NCBI GenBank assembly: GCA_009363875.1
Contig: CM018685.1
Span: forward strand, 62,791,648-62,855,647
Origin: Mikania micrantha
Lineage: Eukaryota; Streptophyta; Magnoliopsida; Asterales; Asteraceae
DNA length: 64,000 bases
Direction: 5' to 3'
Shown: positions 23,377-33,668 of the stretch, in pieces
Position numbering within the stretch: the first letter of the stretch is position 1
How the letters are laid out: the number at the start of each line of letters is the position of its first letter
Translations under genes and position numbers: made by a program
Notes under the pieces: model-generated
Database searches by the model: none
What the model was told of the DNA's origin: nothing
Seen by the model: only the letters and a program-made list of their open reading frames with translations

Positions 23377-26300
23377 ATGGCGACCATGAACCTGAAACCT
23401 CGTCATAACTCCGTCGCTTATCTTACAAAATCCTCTTTCTGGTCCAAGTTTGATGAAGCAGTTGACTTAATGAATGCATCACAATTCCAAACCGCCTTTC
23501 TCATAAATCCAACACTTCATGTCGAATCCATTCATCAATTCTGGATGAATGTAGAACTCATCAATGTTGGCACTGGTGTGATATCTCTTCGTTCAACAGT
23601 AAATGGTCATAATGTGCACATCAGCCCAGCTGAACTAAGGGAGGTTCTCCACCTTGATGATGCGAACTTGGTCACGCAATTCCCAAAGAACTTAACTGAC
23701 CTCTGTTTCACAAGTCATGAATACCAAGGTGATTTAAGCGATTCAACTCTATACAAGAAGCATTTCAATGATCCGGAGCGCCTGATATTTCACATGATCA
23801 ACATTTGCTTGGCTTTGAAATCTTCTTCATGGGACCAGATGTCCTCCAGGTGGCAACAGGTATTGTATTCAATTCTGGAATCTCAAAAACTAAATTTTTC
23901 ACAAATTTTGTTTTCAGAATTAACTGAACATGCTGCTAAGCCTGTTTCTTCTAGATGGCTACTTTATCCACGATTTATCATGGCCATCATAGAAAAACAG
24001 TTACAGCACAGTGGCCTCGTTGGTCAGGGGATATCTGCTCCAGCAGTTCTGTTGGAGGTATATTCCCGACACAACTCAAACCTCACTCTCAAAGAGGCTG
24101 CCCGAAAGCTAAAACCCAAGCATAGGGAACCCACAGTCTCCACTTCCAAATACAAATCTAAAGTCCCCACCAACCCTCACTCCAAAAAGCCCAAAAAGGC
24201 TGCTCAGGGAAATGAGTCCCCTGAGTCTGCCCATGCTTCACCAAGGCATGAAATGGCCACTGGAAGTAGTCAACCAGTGGTCCATCAGACTCCACCAGCT
24301 CAAACCGCCCAGGCTTCCTCTCAACAGGAACCTGGTGCAACCATTGAAGGGGCAGACACATTTCTAGAACCTCTTTCATTTGAAAAGGTTTCTATTGAAC
24401 AGCACCAATCTCCCCAGGTGCACTCTGTTTCACAGCCAAATCCTATGGAAACCACCCAACAAAGCCCAACTTTTGTCATTGAACATATCCTGGATCAGTT
24501 GAACACTCCTATCCCCACCCAGACACCTATCACTACTGGGATTTGCTCCAACATTGAGGGGGAGGATCAAAGTGTCTCTGATAACCCACAGGATTTTGAC
24601 TACGAAATCAGATCTCCTAGTGTGGAAAGAGAGATTCTGATATCTGACAGGGCTGCTACTTCTTCACCTCCATCATTTGGAGTAATTGATAGTAGTAACA
24701 TAGCTAAGACCCTGTCAGAGGCAACAACTGATGAAGGGATTACCCCTGAGGTTGGAAGTCCCCAGTTCCAAGAAAAAGGGGCACCTGATCATGTTGAGCC
24801 ACACTCAACTCAGGTAGATCCTGATACTCACAGGAGGTCAGATGATTTAGCCAAGGCTAATGATGACCAAAGGACCATTGCTGATGTTCTGCAACAGAAC
24901 AAACTCCTTGAGGCTGAGGTCTGTAGGCTCAATGAGCTACTCATCAAGATGTCCAAGGACAAAAGTCCATCTTCCCCTATTACCCCACAGATGGCACCTT
25001 CTAATCTTGAAGGTCACACAAACACTTCCACCTCTACTCCACAATTTAACAAGCCACCAGCCTCTGCTTCAGGCACTAATCCTTTGGGTTCCAGCCCCCC
25101 AGAGGCATTAGCTGCTGCCCTTCTCACTGTTATACCTCTCATCACTCCCTTACTAAAGAACATCATCACCCAAGCCCTTGATGAGAGGCTACCCTCACAA
25201 TCTCAAATCCAGCAAATGGTAGATGATGTTGTGACTGCCAAGCTTACTTCTCTTTACACTCCTTCTTCCCCTGCAGCCAAAAAGGGGGAGTTAGGAACAG
25301 ACTCAGTCACAGCTTCAGCTTCTAAAAGGCAAAGAAATGAAGATGAAGATATTGCTTCTGAAAGGTCTCCAGCTATTCAAGTTACATACAAGAGACAAAA
25401 GAAGAATAAACCTGCTGAGGTTGATACTGTTGCTGAGGAGGAGGTTGAGCAAGTTAATATAGAGAATGTGGAAAAGGAAATTGAAGAAATTGGTGATAAA
25501 GAAGTTGAGGACAATGTTGAGAAAGTAACAGCAGAAGAGGTTACAACCTCTGAATCACAAGAAATTGAACAAGAGGAAATGCAAGCACAAAAAGATCAAA
25601 TTCAGATGGGTGAAGTTGAGCAAGATATTGGAATTGATATATCTGATGTTCAAAAGCAAGTAACTCCTTTCACCAAATTATCTACTCAAGTTGCTGATGT
25701 TGGTGCTCCTCCCAAGAAAAGGAGATTCTTAAGGATTCAAGAAGAGTAGGAATCTGATGAGGAAGACAGGCTTCCTATCTCCACTGTAATTAAAGCAAAA
25801 GTTCAAAAGCCTGAATCATCAAAAACTGGTTCAGAACTGGTTGTTCAAAAGAAGAAAGTAACCTTACCTGCCAACTATGTGCCTGAAAAGCCTCTGGTGT
25901 GTGGACAACATCCAAAGATTACACCAGAATCTCAAAGGTTGGCAGTGAAAGTTAAGCTTGAAGAGGAAGAGAACCAGAAAAAGCATGATGAGCACATCTT
26001 AAGAATGGTTGACAAGGAATATCCTCAGACATCAACCATTATAGCAATGAAGAAAGAAGCCCAAAGGTTGTATGCTCTGAGGTTCACATATCAGTATAGG
26101 AAGGAACAGATTAGGATGTGGCCTGATCCAAGAATCATTAACAGGATCCACAAGAGAGAGGCTCCAGCTGCTTATGCCAGAAGGATCAAGAAGGTATTAA
26201 GTGCTGATATTATGTTAGGGTCTGTACTTGATCCTTGGGAGATAATTAGTGATTTTAAGAGTGTGTACAACTCTGGTTTGAAAGCTCCAAAGTTCATAGA

Positions 26301-26580
26301 AAACAAGATGATCAAGAAAGGATTAGTGTACAGAAAGCTGGAAGGAGTTAAGCAAAATGAGCTTCCCTTATTTCTGGAAGGGAAGCATCCAGATGAATTT
26401 GTTTACAGAGAGATAACCAGAGTGGAGCTACATGATGGGACAACGGCCAGGTACTTATCTGAGTATTATGGACCTGAGTCATTCTTTGAAGGTGAACCTG
26501 AAAGGCTGACTCTAGAAGATAAGGTAATTTTGCTTGAAGCCTATGTCAGGGAGTCATTCAGGTTATTATATGCTCAATAG
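23377..26580 (+). pseudogene. Element C extra (envelope-like position) ORF with one in-frame TAG
   Basis: The frame opens at ATG 23377 in good context (CCATGG) and is open for 790 codons. It meets TAG at 25747-25749, then continues in the same frame without another stop to TAG at 26578, so one nonsense codon splits a frame of about 1067 residues. The N-terminal 200 residues are globular-looking, the middle is low-complexity Ser/Thr/Pro/Gln, and a hydrophobic run lies near residue 580 (ALLTVIPLITPLL). An acidic Glu-rich stretch follows, and the C-terminal part looks helical and basic. Its position matches the envelope-like ORF of Sireviruses. I see no signal peptide or clear transmembrane anchor, so an envelope function is not supported by sequence. 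Confidence 0.75.
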
Positions 26581-26790
26581 CTTCAATGAGAGGGGTTAAT
26601 GCTCATAGTCCATTTCCCCAATGGAGTTCCCTCTCATATTTTGTCTGTTAGATTTTTAGAAGCTGTTGATTATCAGGCATACACTTAAACTGGTCATTTT
26701 GATACTGATCTCAAAGAAAAAGACAAATCATTCTGCCTGGGATAAAAATAAGTGAGACAATCAATAAATTAGAGGTTTTTGGCTGCATTG

Positions 26791-26804
26791 GTTCAGGGGG
26801 GGTT
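26791..26804 (+). promoter_or_regulatory. Polypurine tract of element C
   Basis: GTTCAGGGGGGGTT stands directly before the 3' LTR and would prime plus-strand DNA synthesis. G-rich tracts of this form are typical of Sireviruses. Confidence 0.85.
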
Positions 26805-27400
26805 TGTTGGACTAAAAGAACCAATGAGCCTGATCAGAAAAATCTCTAAGTCTCACAACACTTACAACAACTGAAGAAGAACACAACGGCTGACATTCAC
26901 TTTGCAGAAGTTACAAGATCTGAAGTTATATACAACAGCTGAAGTGTAAGTCTTCAGATGTTGTGGTGGTTCGTTTTGTCTTCAGTAGTTTTCATTCAGT
27001 ACTTGTAAAAAGTCTGATGAGTATTTTACTCATCAGACGTTGTAGTCTTAATTAAGTAGTTTTATGTCTTCAGTAGTTGTAAGAGAATGTCTTCAGATGT
27101 TGTAGACATTCTCAGTAGTTTAGTTAAATCAGTAGTTATCTTTTGTCTGTTAGGTGTCAACATCATGTGACATCATCAGACGTCACTGTTTCTATATAAG
27201 GGCAGTTGACATTTTGTATTGATAACGAAGTTAGTGCGATTGAATGAATTATTTCTTTTGCAGAATTTCTCTTTCTATAACAAACTTGTTCTTTACTGTT
27301 TGATTGAATTTACTTTGTTCTTGCTAATATTGAGCTAATTCATCTTTGAATTCCGCTACTATAATCTATTATTGATCAAATGAGAACATCTGATCCTACA
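26805..27400 (+). repeat. 3' LTR of element C
   Basis: 596 bp, matching the 5' LTR at all but one base plus one single-base indel by eye. It is followed by the TGTGT duplication and then the continuation of LTR B. Confidence 0.95.
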
Positions 27401-27634
27401 TGTGTACATACAAGATAGAATCTTATGATGTTAATAGTAGATTTACATTGTTAAATTATAAACAATACTGATGTAATTTAACTTTGTGATTCTATTATGT
27501 TTAGCATTTCTCATTTATGTATCATGCGCCATATAACAATCTGATCAATCCGATTATCACTCACGATATCGCGCCCCGGGAACCTTCCGCCCGACGGGAC
27601 AACCGATCCTATCCCCCCGGCTCGGGGTGTGACA

Positions 27635-30175
27635 AAAAGTTTCTACGAAAAGGATACTCTGCATTCTTAGCTAGTATTGTCGACACAAAAGCTGAGAAAT
27701 CAAAGATCGAGGAGATACCTGTTGTTCGAGAATATTTAGAAGTTTTGCCGGGATTGCCTCCGTCAAGACAGATAGAATTTCGAATCGACCTTGTGCCAGG
27801 AGCGGCACCTATTGCGAAGGTCCCATATCGACTAGCACCTTCTGAAATGCAGGAGTTGTCCAATCAATTACAAGAGTTATTGGACAAAGGATTCATTAGA
27901 CCAAGTTTTTTTCCGTGGGGAGCACCGATCTTATTCGTCAAAAAGAAAGATGGGTCAATGAGGATGTGCATTGACTATAGAAATTTGAATAAGCTCACAA
28001 TCAAGAATCGGTATCCATTACTGAGGGTTGATGATTTTTTTTTGATCAGTTGTATGGTTCGAGTTTCTATTCGAAGATCGATTTACGCTCATGATACCAC
28101 CAATTGAAGATTGTGGAAGAAGATATTCCAAAGACTGCTTTCAGGACACGCTATGGGCATTATGAGTTCATGGTCATGCCTTTCGGGTTAACAAATGCAC
28201 CTACGGAATTTATGAACCTAATGAATAGGGTTTGTACACCTTATCTGGATAAGTTTGTAATTGTCTTTATCGACAATATACTTATCTATTCAAAGAGCAA
28301 GGAAGATCATGAACGTCATCTGAGGCTGGTTTTGGAGTTATTAAAGAATGAAAAGCTCTATGCCAAGTTCTCCAAATGTTAGTTCTGGATTCGAGAATTT
28401 CAATTTCTGGGTCATGTCATAAACGAGAAAGGTATCCAAGTGGATCCCATGAAAATTGAAGCAATCAATAATTGGAGTACGCCTACATCTCCAACTGAAA
28501 TACGTCAGTTTTTGGGACTGGCTGGTTATTATAGAAGGTTCGTTGAGAATTTTCCTAAGATTGCACAATTGTTAACTTTATTGACTCAGAAGGATCAGAA
28601 GTTTGACTGGGGCACCAAGCAAGAAGAAGCTTTTCAACTATTGAAGCATAAACTATGTACTGTGCCTATTTTATCAATTCCTGATGGAAATGATGGATTT
28701 TTGGTATATTGTGACGCATCATGACAGGGTCTTGATGCAACGAGATAAGGTGATGGTGTACGTTTCGCGACAATTCAAAATTTATGAGAAGAATTACATC
28801 ACCCATGATTTAGAATTGGGGTGGTTGTTTTTGCGCTCAAGATATGGAGACATTATTTTTATGGGACGAAGTGTACTATCTTCATCGATCATAAAAGTCT
28901 CAAACATATCTTTGATCAAAAAGATCTAAATATGAGACAACGTAGGTGGGTCGAACTGCTCAATGATTATGATTGTGAAATTTGTTATCATCCTGGAAAA
29001 GCAAACATAGTGGCAGACGCCTTGAGCAGAAAGCTTGAAGTTGAAAATGTCAAAACCGAAGGCCTACACCGAATGGTTAAGGAGTTAATTCCAAAGTCCG
29101 ACGAAATTTTATATTTCATGAATCTTATTTGGGTACCTTGTTTTGGTAACTTTTGTGAGCTACTATTGGATGAAGCTCACAAGTCATATTATTCAATACA
29201 TCTAGGGTTGTATAAGATGTATAAAGATTTGAAAGAAATTGTTTCAAGGCATGGCGTTCCTGTGTCGATCATATCTAACAGGGACAGTCGGTTTACATCA
29301 AGGTTTTGGAAATCTTTGCAAAAAACCTTGGGTACTCGTCTAGATATGAGTACTGCTTGTCATCCACAGACAGACGGTCAGAGCGAAAGAACTATTTAGA
29401 CACTTAAGGATATGCTTCGGGCATGCGTGCTTGATTTCGGTGGTAGCTGGGATGTTTATTTACCGTTAGCGGAATTTTCTTATAACAATAGTTACCACTC
29501 GAGTATTAAAGATGCATCATTCGAAGCCCTTTATGGTAGAAAGTGTTGCTCGCCGTTGTGTTGGGCAGAAGTTGGGGAAAAACAACTTACTGGAATTGAA
29601 ATTATTCAAGAGACCACTAATAAGGTCTTTCGAATAAAGGATAGGTTGAAAGCTGCCATGGATAGGCAGAAAAGTACATGTTATGCTGACAATCGACGGA
29701 AACAGTTGGAATTCCCAGTTGGAGATCGTGTTATGTTAAAAGTCTCACCTTGGAAAGGAGTCGTTAGATCTGGTAATCAGGGAAAGCTTAGTCCCCGTTA
29801 TGTTGGACCTTTCGAAATTTTGGATCTTTCGAAATTTTGGATCGAATTGGTCTAGTAGCGTATCAACTCAAGTTACCGTCGCAACATAGTGATGTGCACG
29901 ATGTATTCCATGTATCTAACTTGAAGAAATGTCTTTCTGATGAGACGACTGTTATTCTTATTGAAGAGATTCTTGTTGATGAAAGACTTCATTTTGTCGA
30001 ATAGCCAATTGAGATCTCAGATTGGGAAATTTATAAGCTTCGATGTAGTCGGATCAAGTTAGTTAAAGTGAGATGTAATTAAAGACGCGGCCCAGAATTT
30101 ACTTGGGAGCGTGAGGATCATATGAGAAAGAAGTATCCCCACATGTTTTCTTATGATAAGAAAAGGTCGTAATGG
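27635..30175 (+). pseudogene. Element A RT, RNase H, integrase and chromodomain remnants
   Basis: The segment resumes the polyprotein after the B insertion. RT is readable from [12 protein letters not shown] through [18 protein letters not shown] frameshift follows at a T-run near 28036, then [15 protein letters not shown]. The catalytic motif reads FIDN (28268-28279) where FIDD is expected. Stops occur near 28379 and 28721. The integrase has lost about 90 codons between MYKDLK and EIVSRHG (near 29230), removing half of the HHCC finger and the first catalytic Asp. A chromodomain end (PEFTWEREDHMRKKYPH) is readable near 30090-30150. No function is expected. Confidence 0.88.
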
Positions 30176-30202
30176 TTTATAATTTTGGGACGAAATTTCC
30201 TA

Positions 30203-30215
30203 AACCAGGGGAGAC
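30203..30215 (+). promoter_or_regulatory. Polypurine tract of element A
   Basis: AACCAGGGGAGAC lies immediately before the 3' LTR and just after a GGGACGAAATTTCC block also seen, inverted, at the end of element D. Confidence 0.8.
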
Positions 30216-33200
30216 TGTGACATCCGGTAATTTTACGAATGATGATCCGTAATGGTTAGCGTACTAAAATTTGATTTATTTAATTCGTTAATAATTTAAT
30301 AATGTTTATTAAATTAATGTTGTCAAAAGTCTAGCACAGAGTATTGTTTAAATGCATGGATTTGCATTTGGTGAATTTTTGAGATTTCGGTACCGTTCGA
30401 CGGTGTTTAAACGACGTTGGTGACGGCTCAATTAACGAATATAGTAAATATGTTTCGTTTAGCATAAAATGATAAATCATAAATAGATAAATTAAGTTAA
30501 CGATGAGAACCGTGAATTTTTGTGTTAACTGTTAATTTTACTGACAACCGACTTTATCCGCGTTTTAGGCGGGCAAAATGAAATTAATTATCCAAATAAT
30601 ATTTAAGGTCATTGTTTTTGACAAAAATTAATCGTTTAAGTACGATTAAATATTCTATTAATTTTAGAATAAAAATCGGAATTTTTATCAAAATCTCGGT
30701 ACAAGTTTATACACTGTATAACTCAGATTATACCTGTTTTTATCTGGTTTAAGCCTATAATTGTACAAGAGGGTGACATGTGGAATACACATGTCACATG
30801 TAGGCTACATCAAGATATTATAAGATCCTTCAAATCTCACATATTCCAACTAAATCATTTCTTTTCACTACAACAAGCCAACCTTCCCATCCCCATTTCC
30901 TCTCTCTCGTTCACCCTGTCTCTCTCTATATCCATACATTACAAATTTCTTTTGTATGCTTCAATATTTACCATTACTTGAGTTTTGATAATACTTGGAG
31001 TTTGGGAAGAGTTTTTGATCAAGGAATCATCTATTTCCAAGCACATTAAGGTAAACTCTTAATAACATTATGTGGGTTTTTGTTAAAAGTTGGTTCACCC
31101 AAATAATAAATCTAAAACTAGTGGGTTTTGATATAAAAGATGGTTGTGTGTTTGAAGGAATGATTGTAATGTGTGTAAAGTGTGTGAGTGTCGTAAACCT
31201 ATACACACATATGTGGGTGTTTATTACTTCAATGATGATAAACATCACATGCATGTACATAGATGTGTAAGTACATAAGATCTACCCACATGCATGTAGA
31301 TACACACACCACGTATGTATACATATATGTGTGGGTGAGTTTGAGTTGGTTTTACATACATGTATATTCATGTATGTGTATGTATAAATGAGTTTTGTTC
31401 AAATAAATATGAGTTGGATCTTACATGCATGTATGAATGTATACATGGTTTGATTATACATGCATGTATAGATAAATACATATGTGAATGTATATATATA
31501 TACATGTAAAAGTTGTTGGATGATGATGTTAGTTACATGCATGCATGTGTGTGTGTGTATAAATAAGTATTTTCAAGTAAAATTGAGTTTTGCGAATAAT
31601 GAGAAAAAGGTTGTTTTGAAATAAATAAATCTGATTTTTAAAGTCTTAATACACTTAAAACATAATTATTTTTATTATAAAATTTACAAAGAAAGGTTAG
31701 AAAAATAACCATAAATTTAACAAACTAAAAATTAGTGTTTTTAGTAAAATAGTAACTATAAAAATAGAGATTTTCCATAAAAATAATTTGGGACAGCTTA
31801 TTTATAGTAAATTTGTAAAATTATAAAAATACGTTAAGTATAATATCAAGATGATACAAAAATATATTTTAAGGAAAGTCGTTGTTAACCAAAAACACGC
31901 GTTCTCGACTGTTTTTTTTTAACATATAAAAGGAGTTATTTTATGAATCTGATTTTGATCAGAAAATTTATAAGTTTTTATGATGAAAATTTTTAACTTA
32001 TAAGGTATAAGTGTTTTAAGAAAAATATAAAATGAAATACTTGAAAACTAGGTATAAAAATGACGTAAAAATGTTGATTTAATGCAAAATTACGACATAA
32101 TTTTGTGGCTGATTTTAATCAACAAATTTTGTGTAAAAATAAGTAAAATACACTTATTTTGAAGTATTGAAAATAACTTGGGACTTATTGCATGTCGATT
32201 GCATGAAGTGGTGTGTGTTACGTTGTCGGTTTTGTCGGTAAAATACGGCGAAATTGTTATTTTTGGCAAAATGTTAAAAATAATTAAGTTTGGAGTTAAA
32301 ATGAATTTTTAACAAAGATAACTTAATTATTTGAAGATAATATGACTTTGAAAACATTAATTTATGATTTATAATAAAAGACTAAATTCGAGTTACCAAC
32401 GTGTCGTTTGTGTGAAATTTGGTTCCCTTAGTGGAATGTGTTTAAGTCTAGTTAAGTTGGGTGAACAACTTACGTAATGGACTTTTATTTAGACTGTTAA
32501 TGTGTCCCTTGGGTTTTAGGGCGCTAGTGAGAACAGTCGGGTTATTTGGGAATCTCTGTTGCTAGCAGGAACGCATTGATGTGAGTTTCACGGCCCCTTT
32601 TTAACTGTTTTGTTTTTAAAATCGGGGGAGAAACTGCCTATGTTTTGGAAAAGGATATTTGTAATATTTATGCTTGTGTGGTATGTGATGGTTGATAGCT
32701 CTTGAGTAAGTGCAGTTGGGCCTGGTTCTCGTGGATTGTTCCCGAGTGTTTTTGTGCACGGATAAATTTTGTGCCCGCAGTTGTAATCATTAGTCTCGCG
32801 AGGGACCGCAGGATATATTGGTAGATCTATCGGGCTTGACAACCCACTCCCCGGCCAGGTGACATGGTCCTTGAGTAACGGGAGAATATATGTTGCAGGG
32901 AGTCTGCTCCTTGGTTTCGGTTTGATTATGAGCTCATGGTGTCTATCGGTTCGTAGGACCTAGCTAGTCTACGAGATATTCACTAGCACAGCATTGAAAT
33001 ATTTCCTTCTTTTCCATGATAAACTGTTGATATGTTTTATTATAAAACCTGTGAACTCACCAACCCGTTTGGTTGACACTTGTTTTATATTTGGTATGTT
33101 TCTCAGGTAAGTAGCATGATGATGGGAAAGGAAAACCGGTTCTTGAAAGCGAGCGTACTTGGGATATTTATCTGGGACCGGTTATCGAATTGTTAAAACT

Positions 33201-33372
33201 GGATGTTTTATAAACTAGATATTGAACTTGTAATGTTTTAATAAATTTATCGATGACTTCTATAATTAAATATCCATGTTTTATTTAAATCGTTCGCTTA
33301 ACTTATGCTTTTGTTAATTACTGTTGACACTAAGACTCTGCTAAGACTTCCGCTGCGAGTCGGGGTGTGACA
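30216..33372 (+). repeat. 3' LTR of element A, full length
   Basis: 3157 bp from TGTGACATCCGG to GGGGTGTGACA. It preserves the 960 bp missing from the 5' copy, including a TACATGCATGTA-rich array. The donor-like block is changed here (GATGTGAGTTTCAC at 32578-32591). The downstream arm GTGAACTCACC (33051-33061) and the TTTCTCAG site are intact. Confidence 0.92.
31195..31560 (+). repeat. TACATGCATGTA motif array in LTR A
   Basis: Alternating purine-pyrimidine motifs (ACATGCATGTA, CATGTATGTG, TATACATG) recur through about 365 bp. About a third of the array survives in the 5' LTR; the rest was lost in its deletion. It is the counterpart of the motif arrays in LTRs B, D, E, F and G. Confidence 0.65.
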
Positions 33373-33668
33373 CCAGTCGGTTTTCAAACCGGACCGGTTT
33401 GGTCAACACATGGTCAAAACCGGTTTGGTGAAAACCGGTTCGGGAGATTGAGGATGTGAAACTTATAAAACAGGTTTAGACCGGTTTGGAGTGGTTGAAA
33501 CCGGTTAGGAGGGGTTGAAACCGGTTTGGGAGATGAGGATGTCAAACATATCCTAAACCTACGGTTCGGACCGGTTTGGGTGAAACCGGTTTAAGATCAA
33601 GATAGGACCGGTTTGGAAACCGGTTTTTTCAAACCAAACCGGTTTGGTTGTGCAACTCTAGTTTACAA

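Larger units (their letters stand above)
15678..27400 (+). mobile_element. Copia/Sirevirus-like LTR retrotransposon C with an extra 3' ORF
   Basis: C is 11,723 bp, bounded by TG...CA LTRs and a perfect TGTGT duplication (15673-15677 and 27401-27405). It has an initiator-Met PBS, gag with two zinc knuckles, pol in the Copia order protease-integrase-RT-RNase H, then a long extra ORF and a G-rich polypurine tract. Sireviruses are the Copia lineage with long gag genes and often an envelope-like ORF after pol. The LTRs differ by one substitution and one single-base indel, so insertion was recent. Gag carries two nonsense codons and a frameshift and the extra ORF one nonsense codon, while pol is open. 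Confidence 0.92.
11641..27634 (+). mobile_element. Gypsy solo LTR B (about 4.3 kb), interrupted by element C
   Basis: B starts TGTAACATCAGTGCC at 11641 and ends CTCGGGGTGTGACA at 27634. It is flanked by AAAAG on both sides (11636-11640 and 27635-27639). Removing C (15678-27400) and one TGTGT copy leaves about 4.27 kb with no PBS, no protein domains and no second LTR. That fits a solo LTR formed by recombination between the two LTRs of a former element. Its first 600 bp are clearly related to fragment G at 57031. It contains a TATA-like box, two motif arrays, a minisatellite and the donor/branch/acceptor block shared with A, D, E and F. Confidence 0.82.
6825..33372 (+). mobile_element. Gypsy/Tekay-type LTR retrotransposon A, defective, host of nested B and C
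   Basis: The element has TG...CA-bounded LTRs and a 5-bp target duplication CCAGT (6820-6824 and 33373-33377). It has a PBS, a decayed gag, a readable protease, degenerate RT-RNase H-integrase, a chromodomain remnant and a polypurine tract. The 5' LTR is 2196 bp and the 3' LTR 3157 bp because the 5' copy has lost 960 bp. Otherwise the LTRs differ at roughly 1% of sites by eye, so A is older than C. Solo LTR B interrupts the end of the protease region at 11641. The chromodomain and the match to element D place it in the Tekay group of chromoviruses. Confidence 0.9.
6788..33660. mobile_element. hAT-type MITE split by the left nest of retrotransposons
   Basis: The left terminus TAGAGGTGCTCAAACCGG (6788 onward) and the right terminus, reverse-complemented TAGAGTTGCACAACC (ending 33660), form terminal inverted repeats. 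GTTTACAA is present perfectly on both outer sides (6780-6787 and 33661-33668). Retrotransposon A sits inside at 6825-33372. Removing A and one CCAGT copy leaves a noncoding element of about 320 bp full of AACCGGTTT motifs. It is the oldest layer of the left nest. Confidence 0.82.

Noticed and set aside
23377..26580. Calling the extra ORF of C a true envelope glycoprotein
   Set aside because: Position fits, but no signal peptide, convincing membrane anchor or recognisable fusion features.
11641..27634. B as a full LTR or LARD-type element instead of a solo LTR
   Set aside because: No second LTR, PBS or polypurine tract, and the shared donor/acceptor block occurs once, as in a single LTR.
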